A DNA stretch of 64,000 bases from Stenopsyche tienmushanensis (lineage: Eukaryota > Arthropoda > Insecta > Trichoptera > Stenopsychidae). The stretch is from assembly GCA_008973525.1 (NCBI GenBank), contig WACJ01000098.1, positions 1,045,079 to 1,109,078 on the forward strand. The letters run 5' to 3'. Each line of letters opens with the position of its first letter. Position 1 is the stretch's first letter. The translations under genes were made by a program, and so were the position numbers. The notes under the pieces are model-generated. The model saw nothing but the letters and a program-made list of their open reading frames with translations, was not told where the DNA came from and did no database searches. Shown here in pieces: positions 33,960-45,959 of the stretch.

Positions 33960-35200
33960 TAATCTTTATTATTATAGATATACAGATATCAAGGGTTCCC
34001 ACACGACATCGTACGGATAAACAATAAAATTTTGGTTTTCCACCGTAATAAGATGGATGTTTCATATTTGTCTTTCTTTTTGATCAATAAAAGCTTAATT
34101 GAAGAGTATTAAGATAACCAAAGGAAAATCGCTTGTTAGATTAAATTAGGCCTGCATAAATCAACACGTTTTATGTAGGATTCTATCGGATAATCTCCAA
34201 GTTTAAAGGAGATTGGATGCATACACCCAATCCAAAGCCCCCATCGGACAAAGGAATTATCAGCAGCTGTTCATCTACATGTATAAAACATTAATACCGT
34301 TCATTCGAATCGGCCGATTTCGTGCCCGGTATTTATTTAGATTCAATCGGCGATGGATCGATATTCAAACGAATGTCACATTAGCATGATGCAAAGGAAT
34401 GAGGCTGTCGTCGCTTGACAACTCCCTATCTCGGTATCACTTTCAAAAGTGATTTAGTGGCAACTGTTCGAGTGAGAAAAGCCCATTGTCGATTGTTATC
34501 AGGCCTGCAGCCCCGGGGAACAATATTGAAAACTATGCCGAATGCATACCAAGGATGCAATTGCTTACTCGCCGGACACACTGCACGAGTCATACCAAAT
34601 TATCATACACTTATTTCGATTGCGTCGCTGAACGCACTCACGCTTTATTGCGTAGTTTATTTGTCCAAAGCCAGATGGCTTCGTTAGATACCGCATTATT
34701 GCTATTATTTTCATGATTTGTCGATTTTCAGCAGAGCAAAGTGCGCGCAGGTATCAGGTGCCTCGGACGAAATAAGGCACGTTCCGCTTGCGAAATTCGG
34801 AACAGCAATTAGAACCGAAGCTGTCAAAGTGCGCTTGAGCAATTCCGTTCTTATATGGCGGAGGCTTTCAGGGAAATACGTGTCAGTGCTTAAAAAAATA
34901 TCACCGCGGTGCTGACAGAACAAAGGTCATTTTAATTACCGGATTTGGAACCGGTGACCATGCCCAGGCGGGTTACAACTGTATTGTTTCAAAATACGTG
35001 TGTTTTTAGACATGAAAATTGATATGAAAGTGTGCTTTATTGGTTTCGAAAGAGCCTTGAATTTGCTATTCCATATTTGGAGATCAAACAATCAAAAAAT
35101 ATGCAAAACCTATGTATATTACCGATATTATCGTACTAAAAAACCATCCAACTTATTCATTACATTATGGGTAAATTATCATTAATAAGATTGATCATCT
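33960..35200. other. non-coding interval with GC-rich block
   Basis: The block 34250-34985 is the most GC-rich long stretch of the interval and has overlapping short frames on both strands (for example 34415-34687 plus and 34711-34923 minus). None shows a known domain or matched splice sites. It may be regulatory DNA or an unrecognised old element. Confidence 0.4.
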
Positions 35201-35209
35201 TCATCTTAA

Positions 35210-35465
35210 CACATTCCCGATGGGTTACGCGTATGTGTGGATAAATATTTTAATTTCTGATAATACATGCCTCCACACACATAGTCCATACGATAATTTG
35301 ACTAAATAATTTAGATTTTTAACCGAGACGCACATACGCGTCTTTTGGGTCGTGCCTGTGCGTTTTTATCCATTATACGTTATTGAAAGACATAGATTCA
35401 ATCATAGTATTCGCAAATATGCGACAGACAAAAGGCAATGATATGCGTAACCCGACGGGAATGTG
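35210..35465. mobile_element. TTAA-type MITE, family B
   Basis: A complete 256-base element bounded by TTAA at 35206-35209 and 35466-35469. The left end reads CACATTCCCGATGGGTTACG and the right end, reverse-complemented, reads CACATTCCCGTCGGGTTACG, a near-perfect terminal inverted repeat. The GACGCACATACGCGTC near-palindrome lies inside. Non-coding. The ends and the TTAA fit piggyBac-type transposition. Confidence 0.85.
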
Positions 35466-35529
35466 TTAAGACATTCTAGTCCACATTGTTAGCATAATGT
35501 GTTACCCAGAATTTGCAGCAGGTTCTTAA

Positions 35530-35600
35530 CACGTTTCGTGCCAAGTTTTTTTTTTAAATTACCCACAAATTTTATTGTGTGTACATAATATCTGCACATA
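35530..35600 (+). mobile_element. TTAA-type element end, family F
   Basis: Immediately right of TTAA (35526-35529) the sequence reads CACGTTTCGTGCCAAG. The same terminus, inverted and also abutting TTAA, is at 56865 (CACGTATCGTGCCAAG). The other end of this copy was not found; the given end coordinate is nominal. Confidence 0.45.
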
Positions 35601-35714
35601 GAAATGATACTGATGTCTGCCATGACGTGTGCATTACAAACAATAGCCATACATTTTGACTTATGTTTTCGTAGAATAGAAAAAAGGGGTTATAAACCTA
35701 AAAAGCGACTAAAA

Positions 35715-35950
35715 TATTATCTTGGAGGTAACTTTTTATTCAGCACGAGAAAGAGAGAGATTAGGCTGCGAGAAGGACGTCCTCCCGCAGCCGAGGCCAA
35801 CCGACGACTCTCCCGACTCCCGCCTCCTGCGCGTCACCACCCAACCGGCAACGGTGCATGCGCAAGAAGCAATCGGTCGGTATTCCAGGCGCAATGTGTC
35901 CACAACGTCACATAAGATAGCGCTGTTAAGATAACAAGTTAGACATTCCA
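35715..35950 (+). repeat. GA-rich dispersed repeat, copy 6
   Basis: This has the (GA)n run at about 35748-35759, TTAGGCTGCGAGAAGGACGT, CTCCCGACTCCCGCCTCCTG, GGTGCATGCGCAAGAAGC, and ends soon after TAGCGCTGTTAAGATAAC. The short frames on both strands across it come from the repeat. It ends about 100 bases left of the mariner remnant at 36.0 kb. Confidence 0.8.
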
Positions 35951-36029
35951 CGGATATCCGTCCATAATCATCTGACAAAATTGAGCCACATCAATCATTC
36001 AGATGTGTGACTTCCTCATGAACTGACTT

Positions 36030-36470
36030 ACTCAAATAAACTTCAGCGTATTCAAACATGCGATCTTCTTCTCCAACGACATAATAGCCAACCTTTTTTG
36101 AAGAGAACTTGTCACTGGAGATGAAAATTGGATACTCTATGAGAATATCCAACGTAAACGGTCTTGGACTAAGGGTACAGAAGCTTTAACTCTAGCTAAA
36201 CCTGGCCTACATCCAAAAAAAGTTTTGCTATGCATTTGGTGGGACTGGAAGGAGGTAGTTTATTATGAGCTACTTCAGCAAAAGAGAAACGATCAATTCA
36301 ACAAAATATTGTTTCCAACTAGACAATCTAAATGATGCAATTGCCAGAAAACGGCCAGAATTGGCGAAAAGACGAGGCGTTGTTTTTCATCACGATAACG
36401 CCAGGCCTCATGTCTTTACTCGTCGAATATGAAATTCGAAATGAAAACGAAAGAAACTTATGAGACAGCT
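36030..36470 (+). mobile_element. mariner transposase remnant, mellifera/cecropia-like
   Basis: Conceptual translation gives, in order and with frame breaks, a first catalytic block (TGDENW, about 36117-36134), a KPGLHPKKVLLCIWWDW-type block (about 36208-36252), VVYYELL, and the second catalytic block HHDNARPH (about 36389-36412). The third Asp block and both terminal repeats were not recognised. The IWWD motif is typical of mellifera/cecropia-type mariners, a group different from the two deletion derivatives in this window. The gene is broken. Confidence 0.8.
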
Positions 36471-36479
36471 AATACATTA

Positions 36480-38285
36480 CACGCGTTTTTGCGAGCGGAT
36501 CGGAATGAGGTAAGACACCACATCCATTATTTGATTTAAGCGATCTCCATGGGAAATGATTCTAGGAATGGAATAAACCATATGTATTCAAGCAAGGATA
36601 GGATTATTTTTACAGAAATTTTAAAATCATCTCCATATTTACTCTTTTAGGTCCAAAAATTTAGGCATTAGGATCAGAAACAACGTCGTAAATATATGTA
36701 CTATAACATTAATAAAATGATTGATATTCATTCATCCGTTCGATCGATTGTGATGATCATCATTGGGTCGTAATCTACTAATTTGGTCAAATAATCATCA
36801 ATTCAAACGAAATCAATGGAATCAACTTTCTCTAAGAGCATGTATTAAATTTGTTCAACATCGTGAGTGACATCTAAAATTTCACCCAACACGATATAAA
36901 CATTTTTTCGGTCAGTGATTTTGTCGCACATATGAAAATAAGATATATTTTAATGATGAGATCAAAAACAAACAAGTATTGCCTATAATTCTGAGAAACA
37001 ATGTTTTACATCATCGTCTAAATCAAAAGATCGAATGCAGTGTTTTGATATTTTTTTCTTCGTGGTGTTTGCAAATCGAAGTGGAATCCGCAACATAATA
37101 TTGAGTAAGGGTTGTTCAATATATTAATTGTTTTTTGTTAAGAAATTCTTGCACAGATCAATCAGGTAATTATCGTATGCAATAATATTTCAACGCCCAT
37201 TACATATATTGTAATATGAATATTGCTCATGGTGAATTAATCAGAGCGCGCTAAGAACATGCATCTATTTAATATCCATTTTTTTTTATATATGGAAATT
37301 CTATGTAGTAACTGTTTAAAGATCTGCGGTCTTTCGAAAAAATCATATGTTGCCGTCAGCACTCGTTATTTACTCCGCGATACTATCACGAATGTCCATA
37401 AATTTACAACCTTTTCTAGGCCATCGATTGCCGTTTTCAACTTCTTCCGCAAGACATTCAAGTGGCCAATATTAATAATGGTTCGATGATTGATTGGCTA
37501 CATGATAAATTAGAAATATTAACGTTGCTTTAACGATCCCATTGTTCGAAACAGGTGGCTTCGTACTTGCTCAGCATTTAAAACCAAAATGTTACCGGGG
37601 GCATTCGCTCCAGTCCGTTGTTTGTGTTGCATCAACAGTGGCTCCAAGAATCCAGCAGAGTATTTCTGCCTGGTTCAATATTTAATCAATTATTGATTTC
37701 CATTGTTTGAGTTGCGTGGGCTGAAAGCCCTCGTCCACGTCCTAAAGTACTCCAGTTCAGCAACTGCTGGGCACGGTAAATATTTAACGCATTGTAATCA
37801 ACTTACGCAAAACTTTGCCTGAAATCCTCTTTTGAGGTGCTTATGAAGTGTTCGAACTTTCATCTTATACTTGGAGGCAGTTTTTAATAACATAAGCCCA
37901 TAATTTGCATCTTCGTCTTGCTCGCATAATAATATTCCGAGGTAATTCGATTTTATGAGTTTGTTGGGGCGGCGCCATGGAGACTATAATTTGACGCGAA
38001 GATTGCAACAATAGAGTTACGAACTTCGATACACTCCATCATATTTTAATTTTGCCTAGGTTTTTATTCCATTTTTTTCACCTGAACTTAAAATTGAAAA
38101 ATAAAAACAACAAGTATCATCTCGTATTTGCTTAAAAATGGGCCAAATTTATATTTTGCACGCAAATCTACTATGAAATATGATTTTGTAATCTCGTATA
38201 GATTATTGGAAGATCTATTTTTAATCTTATTCTATATAATATCTTATATAATACTAATAAACGAACAATTAATCATTTTTGTTTA
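36480..38285. other. non-coding interval
   Basis: No exon is supported. GC-richer blocks lie at about 37540-37790 and 37850-38010. The plus-strand frame at 37259-37489 has no recognisable domain. Confidence 0.4.
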
Positions 38286-38289
38286 AAAG

Positions 38290-39355
38290 TAACAAAATGG
38301 CGTTGATTTGAAAACAAAGTTTGGAAAAAACACTTTTTTTTGAAGAAACATTTTGACCTGATTTTGCGAACTGTCATAGTCATACACGTGTAAAATAAGC
38401 TCGTAAAATTTCAGACCAATCAGCGTCTTGGTTTTTCGAAATTCTTTCAACGCCACATGCAAAAATGTCGATTTGATAAAAACGCGTTTAAAATTTTAAG
38501 TACTTAAAAATCGTTGAAAATTAAAACATACTACTATTCAGCGATTCCAGTTTCATAAAGCAATCTTTCAGCCATCTCAGTTTTGTCTTTTTGGCAGATC
38601 TGACGTCTATGCAAGCTGTTCTAGCGTTTTTAGAAGATTCAGAGACTCGACGGACGCGTTGAAACTCTCATGATTATTTTGGATATTCTAACCAAGGCAT
38701 CTTTCCAGTAAATTATCAGACGATAATTCTTCATAAATGGGTTTTAAGAATTGCTAAACTTCCTCTTTAAAAGCGGGAGGATGCTTGTACAAATATAACG
38801 ATCTTATAGTTGCATGTTTCAGCCATTCACACTGAGAATCTGCGCCTTTCGAACAGTGAGAATACTGAGGGGACCCAAATAGCATTTCGCATATTTTCTA
38901 TTGAGTTAGGATGTCGATGGATAACTAAGCCATATAAATTAGATAAATCTTAGAAATTTAGAAGCACTTCGTACAGAAATATTTCTTTTTGTGCCCTTAC
39001 TATTCACTTGCATATTTGCTTTTTTTTAAATCTCTGTTAACATTTTTCGACTTAATTTAGTCCCTTACTAGAACAAAGATAAGAATAATCCTAAATAGGA
39101 ATCTCTGGCTTATAAATAAAAGCAGATATAGGAGCAAACTTGCGACCGCAGCGGTCTCAGAGTCTTTGGGGCGCAATCTGTATGGAGTGATTGCTTCGAG
39201 CGCATTTCGCGAATTAGCTGTAAAACATCGAAATAATCCGAACTTCTTCACAAAAATTATAGATGACATTCTTAGAGATATATAGTTTCTAAAAACGAAA
39301 TTTAAAAAAATATTTTTTTGATGTGATGAAGTGAGATGACCCCTTAAAAATTTGC
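38290..39355. repeat. probable old transposon-like segment
   Basis: The right edge, reverse-complemented, reads AAGGGGTCATCTCACTTCAT and then runs into A/T-rich sequence. This resembles AAGGGGTATTCTAGTATAG at 56869, which starts the AT-rich repeat there. The segment contains phrases such as GTAAAATTTCAGACCAATCAG that look like transposon-derived untranslated sequence. The left boundary is unclear and no transposase was found. The 100-residue minus-strand frame at 39057-39359 is not recognised. Confidence 0.35.
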
Positions 39356-39359
39356 ACAT

Positions 39360-41800
39360 TTATCCAATCAGGAAGTCATCGATATGCATGGAATGCTTCA
39401 TATTAGCCTATCAATATATCTCCAAATCGATTTGGTTGGATCTTCAATAAATCATAAACTTACCAATGTAATTATTACTCAAAAAACAGTATTAGATTGT
39501 TAAAATGGATCATTCAAAGTAAGGCAGTTATTTTGACACATTCATCCCGGTGGTTGGCGCCCTAAGCATTCACAATTATTAATAATTCGCCCATAAAATA
39601 ATTCTGAAGCGATTGTCTTCATCAAATTGATATTTGATAATTATTATTGTCCTTCCAATGATATAAATTTTTAACGCTACAAATACCGCGCGCACAAATA
39701 TGTGCATTTTATCACAAAAATTACACAATTTTTACACATTTGTACACATATTTTGTATGTGTATATTTTAATGATCTTTTATGGTCGATACGTATGTATA
39801 AAATATTCCTAAATTATTATTTAAGGAATTTCAAGCATCATATAAAAGCTAAGGACTTCAGCGACCGTGTCGTAATTTTATTGCATTTTTCAATGATATA
39901 GCGTATCACAATGTTCGTCATATTAATATTCATAATCATCACATCACATTTTAAACAGAAATTTAAATATTTCCATATGCATTTTGCGTAGATGCCGATA
40001 TTTTAAATATCAAACATGTTTGGATTTGTAAGAAAACTCAATTTGCAAATTTGAATCGGCGATACAATGGTATAAATTTAAGAAGCTTACGTAAAATTTG
40101 CGAAACTGCCGATCTGTGATTATTACGGTTTCAAAATTTTGCTTGAAAATTTTATCTCAAAATCGGTCGTTTGTGTGTTAAATATTGGCAAATACCGATT
40201 GATAGATTTAACTGGCGTTATAATGTCGCATATATAAAGTACAGTGTTTAATACTAATCGTTTGGTGTTTAATTCAATTTTGTGACACGTTTTAAAATTA
40301 TGGATATTAGACGTCAATCCTTGTTCTAAAACGGACAAATTTTGCAATTTCGCAAAGTATTTGGACACGCCTCGAAATTTCAATTTAAATCATACGATTG
40401 CGCAACGATTTTCTTACTCAAATTCCTTACTGAACACTTGCTATTAACAAAGTTGCCCACATCGTGTCTGTTTGCATTAATGACAAATTATATCGTGCAA
40501 TTTTGAGCCGCATTGCATTCGCATAAAGAAAACGCTTCATCAGCTGCAACTGGCTTCATTTTATGGAGGACGATTTCCATAACGCTGCATTCATCATACT
40601 CTTGAAGTGCACTTCCCACATTTCTCATACCATGGACAGGTATATTTGGCATTCGTATAATAATAAGAGACATTTGGGCATGCATTACGTGACGGTATGA
40701 TGCATTCGCCGAGTGCAACTAAAGCGAATCCATTTCGAAACATTGTCGCTGTGCGGATTTCTATGCAAATATTTGCTTGAAACCTCATAGAAAACTTTGC
40801 TCAAATGAAGTCCTTGAATAAAAAAATAAGTCCTCGTAATATTTTCGAATGATTTGCTGCTGAAACCAACAGCATGCCATGGCGTCAAAATGATGCAAAC
40901 ATCGTTTATAAACATTTTAAACGAAAAGCTAAGGTCAAAATGATCATTTACCATTTTACTGTTGTTAACTCTTTTTTATACTAAAGTGTCAATCGTAATG
41001 ATAATGTGAATAATAGCGGTTTGAATTACACGGATTGTTGGGTAATGTCACTTTAACAACAACGACTTGGACGCTATTGACACGATGATTGCCATACTTG
41101 AAAGTAATGATAAGCAATTTACTTTGTAGGGTATTGTTTCAATTTGCAAGAATGTTACACATGCCATATAATGCTGATGTATTCATTAACAGTCAATTTG
41201 AAAGTAAAAAATATTCACATCACAAATACTGCGAAATAGGGGCGCTGAATCTCAATTATTCAAACACGGTAGTCAATATTTGTTACATCCATACATTGTA
41301 AATAATAAAGACGGAGCGGTCCATAACTTTGCGATGTAGCAACTATTTGGAAACTTTTACATTGCGTGTAAATTATAAAAGAGTCTTCGTTACCTTTGGG
41401 AGGTATAAAATTTAAAATAAGATCGCTATCATAGTCTCTATGGCGCGAAGCCGTGAAAAGCTTAAATTAATTAGCAAATGAAAGCCCATTCTTCAAATAT
41501 TCGCTGGTGAGCGAATTGACACGGTGTGAAATTTTAGATGATAATTAATTGGGGAAATTTTCGATATTCGTCAAACGTGGCGTTGAAAATTTGTGCCGAA
41601 TCGCCGAAATGTAATGCTTCTTAAATTCCTAAGCATTTGAGCATATTATTTGGTTACAATGCTTCAAAATCTGGTGTAAAATTGAATACACCGCGCAATT
41701 TCTCTTAATAAAATGTGGCAAATAGCAACATCGTCTATAGATTAAATCCTATGATGTTTGAGTCTAATCACTAAATTAAATGACTACCTAACGATATAAA
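39360..41800. other. non-coding interval
   Basis: At 39675 a terminus reading CGCTACAAATACCGCGCGCAC begins right after TTAA (39671-39674) and matches motifs at 4867 and, inverted, 51320-51359; the other end was not found. The interval 40090-40970 holds overlapping minus-strand frames with no recognised domain. No exon is supported. Confidence 0.4.
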
Positions 41801-41804
41801 TAAC

Positions 41805-41915
41805 GGTTATAACGAGTATATTTGATGAATTGTCGCTGGAAAATTATACATATTAAGGATGCTAAATTTATTGATAAAATAATCAGATCTTAGTGATCTT
41901 GAAAATTATTTTGAT
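41805..41915 (+). repeat. short direct repeat left of mariner
   Basis: It shares AAATAACGGTTATAACGAGT and an ATTTATTGATAAAATAATCA-type block with 42787-42880. The two copies have the same orientation, are about 980 bases apart and flank the mariner remnant at 42330-42720. Confidence 0.5.
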
Positions 41916-42329
41916 GGTATAAAAATCATATATTAAGTGTATTGAAAAGTCTTTGCCGATTGTTTAACAAGGAAATTTTTTATTTATGTTTTCATTTTTA
42001 TTTACAAAATCTTACAAAAAATATTTTTCTAATTACTACCTACTATTTTGCACCTGAAAACAGTCTTCTGGTTTTGAGTCGAAATATGTGCAAATATGAA
42101 TTTCGACTTTTGTTGCGTTTCGAATGCGTTTACCGTCTTCGCCTTATGGGAACATGCAATATTGTGTTTGATTTTTAGCTCTTTGGTCCTATGTCGAGTC
42201 TGACTCGACATTTTGTTTCTACATTTTTTCCCCACTCAGATTTAAAATAATGTGATTTTATTTTGCGAATCGTGTTTAGGACAGTATTTGGAAAGGAATA
42301 TTGGTTTTTATGATCCTTATAGTAGTATT

Positions 42330-42725
42330 TATATGCAAAGGGTTAATTTTCTGTTCATCCTTTCCAATTGTTGATGATACACATCTGCAGTTATTTTTCC
42401 GCCAGGTTTCATAAGTTCATAATGAATAATTCCTTGAAAATCCCACCAAATACGCAAAAGAGTCTTGCGGGTCGTCAATCCGGGTTTCGGAGTCGGAAAT
42501 GGTTTTTGTCTCAGTGAAAGCCATTTTCGAAAACCAAACGAACTTTTTATCTTGACAACAAAGCTTTGCAAGTGTTTCGTTGTTCTCCTTTATTATCTTT
42601 GGACAGCTCTCAGTTTTAAATGCTCTTCTATCAATCACAATGAATGAATCCATTGCAATATTTAATCGAAGATTTGTTTCCACTATGGCTCTTAAATATT
42701 GGATAAATATTGAGGATAAATAAAT
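42330..42725 (-). mobile_element. mariner transposase remnant
   Basis: On the minus strand, residues spanning about 42329-42480 read PGLTTRKTLLRIWWDFQGII, followed by HYELMKPG and YHQQLERMNRKL, the central part of a mariner transposase after the first catalytic Asp. Upstream, in another frame, RAIVETNLRLNI resembles the helix-turn-helix region. The GDE and HDNARPH blocks are missing or broken. The IWWD motif places it near the remnant at 36.0 kb. Terminal repeats were not identified. Short direct repeats lie on both sides. Confidence 0.75.
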
Positions 42726-42784
42726 AGTTAAGGACTCAAGATGTTTGGGATATAAATCCAATCATAATGGAACTTCTCATTGGT

Positions 42785-42895
42785 GCAAATAACGGTTATA
42801 GCGAGCATAAATGAAGAATCAATATGGAACACTTTTTTCACGAAAGGGAAATTTATAGACAAGGTAATCAATATTTAGCCTAATAACCTGAAAAA
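42785..42895 (+). repeat. short direct repeat right of mariner
   Basis: The partner of 41805-41915: AAATAACGGTTATAGCGAGC, then AATTTATAGACAAGGTAATCA. It is too diverged and too long to be a mariner target duplication, which is only TA. Confidence 0.5.
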
Positions 42896-42899
42896 TAAA

Positions 42900-44435
42900 A
42901 CTTTCAATTGAGAAGCATATGATTTGAAAATTTTCAGCTTATATTGACACATTTTTAAATCGTTAAGCTATTATTGAAGTCTTAAAAACTTGTTAGTGTA
43001 TATGGATTAAACTAATATTCAATCCCCAAATTAGCATTGCTGCAATATCAAGTCGATTCTGAAAAGATGACATTCGAAATTAGGTTCGAATCTCTTTCGA
43101 CGAAATACTAATCACGTTAAAATAACCGGGATTAATAGGCATAGAAGCATGGCTTCCATGAGAATATACCTGTATATAATATCCTTAAGAGCATTGGTGC
43201 GCTTTTCATTTTACGCTTCTCCCGCAGCAGATATAAAATGGGTCTTAAATGCGACGCAAGCTTTCAGAGCTTTAATACCCTGCATATGATTCCAAATTTG
43301 ATGATTTCAACAAAATAAATAGGCTGATTTCGTCTGTGCAGCTTATCTTTGCGGTGCAAAAGCTCTCGCGGGGAATATTAACCGTATCATAAATAGTATT
43401 TCTTTTTGTATGGTCGGGAAATAAATTTCAGAGACACAATAAGAGGGAAAAACATACATTTCCAATCTAGTGTACCGTGAGCTACATAAGATATTAAAGA
43501 AGGGAGTCCCTTTCGAAAGACGGGACGTGCTATTGTCAAGAAAGCCTCTTTCTGAATTTAACCAAACTGAGATAGCTGTGGCGTAGCTTCAAAGAACCTT
43601 ACAAGTATCTTATCCGTTTATCCCCTTATATGGAATAAGGAGAAAAGGCCTGGGTGTGCAAGTGGAAATGCCACAATAAACATACGATTCCTCCATAATA
43701 TTGATTCTTTTCAATGCCGCCACGTCTTCTTATCCACATTTTTGGAGATGCGATACCTTTAAATTCATTTTATGGATAAAAGATTCCATGCTAAAGGAGA
43801 AAATAACAACCCTTTGGAGGAATCCCAAGTAATGCCCGGGTCATTCATTCACATGATAGTGAGAATAAGCGAAAGATTTTCCAGCGTTGAAAAGGATACT
43901 CCATCATGCCAATAATAAAAGGTTTTATCAAATTTAACAATCGATTCAATCAATCTATCTCATTTTTTCCAGAATAATATCCCGTGAAGCTTTGTTTTGT
44001 GTAATATTTAATAAAATAGGCATGTTACTGGTCTAGTGGTTGTTTTATTCTATACATAGACACACACATATTAGGATTTACAAATGAAGATTATTATAAG
44101 AATATTCAATTAATTTTAAAACATAGTTTAAAAATATTCTTTTATTCAACAAGAAACTAAATCACCAAATGTAATAATTTGGCAGTTGATTGGGTGATAT
44201 TTATCACGCATTTAAAAAAAGCATTTTAAAACAATTACTTACAAATCCTTGTGCAGAGAATACTTTTAATATTATACTCAAGCCTCTTTTTTGTGCGATT
44301 TCGAAGTTATGCGATTTTTTTAAAAGTAATTTTGAAAATATTGATTTCCTTTTTTTTCATTTTTCTAATTTTTCTACTTTTAAAAACACATTCTCAAAAA
44401 GGAAATTCCAAAACTCCAACTACTTACGGAGTTAT
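42900..44435. other. non-coding interval
   Basis: GC-richer blocks at about 43130-43420, 43490-43690 and 43780-43880 are free of the listed repeats and could be regulatory. No exon is supported. The AT-rich frame at 44190-44504 (104 residues) runs into the repeat that follows and is not a gene. Confidence 0.4.
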
Positions 44436-44439
44436 AGTT

Positions 44440-44730
44440 ATTTAACGCATTTTTTTTCGAAACTACTTTTTTCGACACGTCAACCGTCATATCTCATGTT
44501 TTAATTAATTAATTAACTTCAAACTGGGTACGGATCTTTTTATATAACCCTCTATTATTTCTACCAGATTTATGTCAAAATTTATTTTTTAACAATTTAA
44601 ATATAAATTAAAACTGTAACAAAATAAGACCAAAAAAATACTTCACTGATTTTTTTTAAACATTCGCCATTTTGTGATTTAATTTTTGAGTTAGGGACTA
44701 TAGTGACATTTTTACTAATTATGAATTATA
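44440..44730 (+). repeat. AT-rich dispersed repeat K, copy 1
   Basis: This shares with 56870-57220 and 57650-57920 an ordered set of phrases: TTCGACACGTCAACCGTCAT (GTTGACATGATATCTC in copy 2), TTTTATATAACCCTCTATTAT, CTACCAGATTTATGTCAAAA, AATAAGACCAAAAAA and GACTATAGTGACATTTTTACTAATTA. The long stop-poor frames over these copies come from their T-rich composition. Confidence 0.65.
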
Positions 44731-45072
44731 TTGTTGGAAAGAGAAAATCTACACAAAACACTTGGTATACTATTTCTTCCGAAGAACAGAGCGATTTTGA
44801 GTCAAATCAAAAATCGCAACGAAAATTATCATACAGCGATGATAGTTTGTAATTAAAATAGTTATTATCTCTCTTAAAATTTTACCAATGATGCAAAACG
44901 TCCTTTAAATGTTCTCTAAAATATTATTTTTTTAATTGCCTTATTATTTTCCTGTTTTTTTTTTAACTTTTTTTATGCGATTTTGGTTGTATTTTATATG
45001 GCTGTTTTAAAGTTATGCAGTTTTTAAAATTCATGGAACGCATCTTTACTTTTTCTATGCAAGTCGTAGCTA

Positions 45073-45104
45073 TTTTTGTGCGGAACGTATCCACCGCACA
45101 AAAA
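45073..45104. other. perfect 11-base stem-loop
   Basis: TTTTTGTGCGG (45073-45083) and CCGCACAAAAA (45094-45104) are perfect reverse complements around a 10-base loop. It ends in an A run on one strand. The function is unknown. Confidence 0.6.
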
Positions 45105-45706
45105 AAGGTTTAAGTGTGTTTGGATCTAAATACATGATAAATAACTTGAGTAACAGTTTAAAAATGATTTTTAATGTTACCATATGGTCACGCTCATCAG
45201 AAGCTTGGGAAGCAAATATTTTGATTATAATTAAGAATTGCTGATTGCTATTTTTAAAATTAAAATCTTTTCCATCGAAATTCCACTTAAAATTTAAATC
45301 CCAAAAACTAAAATCAGTAGAAATTTATATTAAGCTCTATAAATATTTATTAAAGTGGAGGTTAAATCCGATTATGAAATTCGCTTAAAAATATAATCAG
45401 CAAAGGATTATTCTTACTTGTTTGCCATAATTTAATATGAAGCTCATCCTTTATAGCATTTATTTTCTAAGAAAAAAAATAATATTAATACGCTTTTCGT
45501 ATTAAATTGGGTACTTGGTCGAATTTGGATTACCTTTGTAAAATATATGTTTGACAAAAAATACTACGTGGGCTTATACCCCATCCATTCAGAAAGTAAT
45601 AAGTTATTCCGAAAAAGGCTTGAATTATTCCCCCAAGATATATTTTTGTGGCATAATTTTGTCAGACGAAATGAGCCCCATATTCGTCACGAACGAACAT
45701 AGTCCT

Positions 45707-45955
45707 TTATTTTTTTTTTAGTACAAAGGTGTATGGAACGAGTGTGTGGTACGTATGGCTCGACTTTGTATCGGCGAATATACTCGAATGTGATTTATGT
45801 CGCGTTTCTTGTGGTCGCAGTAGGCAATTCAAAATTTGAAACAAGCCATTAAGGCTGAAAAAAGCATCAAGTGGTTCTAAAGGGACTTTGTCTGAGTCCA
45901 ACGCCGGAGGCTTGAAGGTTTTCAGCAGACGATCAAACGTGAAGTCCCCTTGGAG
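45707..45955 (-). pseudogene. possible GLTP-domain protein fragment, broken
   Basis: An open stretch on the minus strand translates to about 82 residues. Its first part (GDFTFDRLLKTFKPP, then DKVPLEPLDAFFSLNGLFQIL) resembles the start of the glycolipid-transfer-protein fold, where a helix is followed by a conserved LDAF...L...F..L helix. Beyond this the frame loses similarity, and a different frame (…YCDHKKRDINHI…) resembles the expected continuation with its conserved Asp, suggesting a frameshift. One residue also seems to be missing in the conserved EPFLDAF-type motif. There is no convincing acceptor or donor around it. It may be a retrocopy or an eroded exon. The identification is from memory of the family and is tentative. 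Confidence 0.3.
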
Positions 45956-45959
45956 TCAT

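Noticed and set aside
34415..34923. Overlapping frames of 65-90 residues on both strands in a GC-rich block
   Set aside because: GC-rich DNA has fewer chance stops. None has a domain, and the frames contradict one another.
34925..34985. tRNA-like T arm (CACCGGTTCCAAATCCGGT on the minus strand)
   Set aside because: The loop is one base too long, and no D arm, anticodon arm or acceptor stem can be drawn with it.
39440..39470. Minus-strand donor-like GGTAAGTTT
   Set aside because: The nearest upstream AG leaves only about 14 bases and has no pyrimidine tract.
44033..44050. GGTCTAGTGGTTG resembling a tRNA box A
   Set aside because: No box B follows at the right distance and no cloverleaf can be formed.
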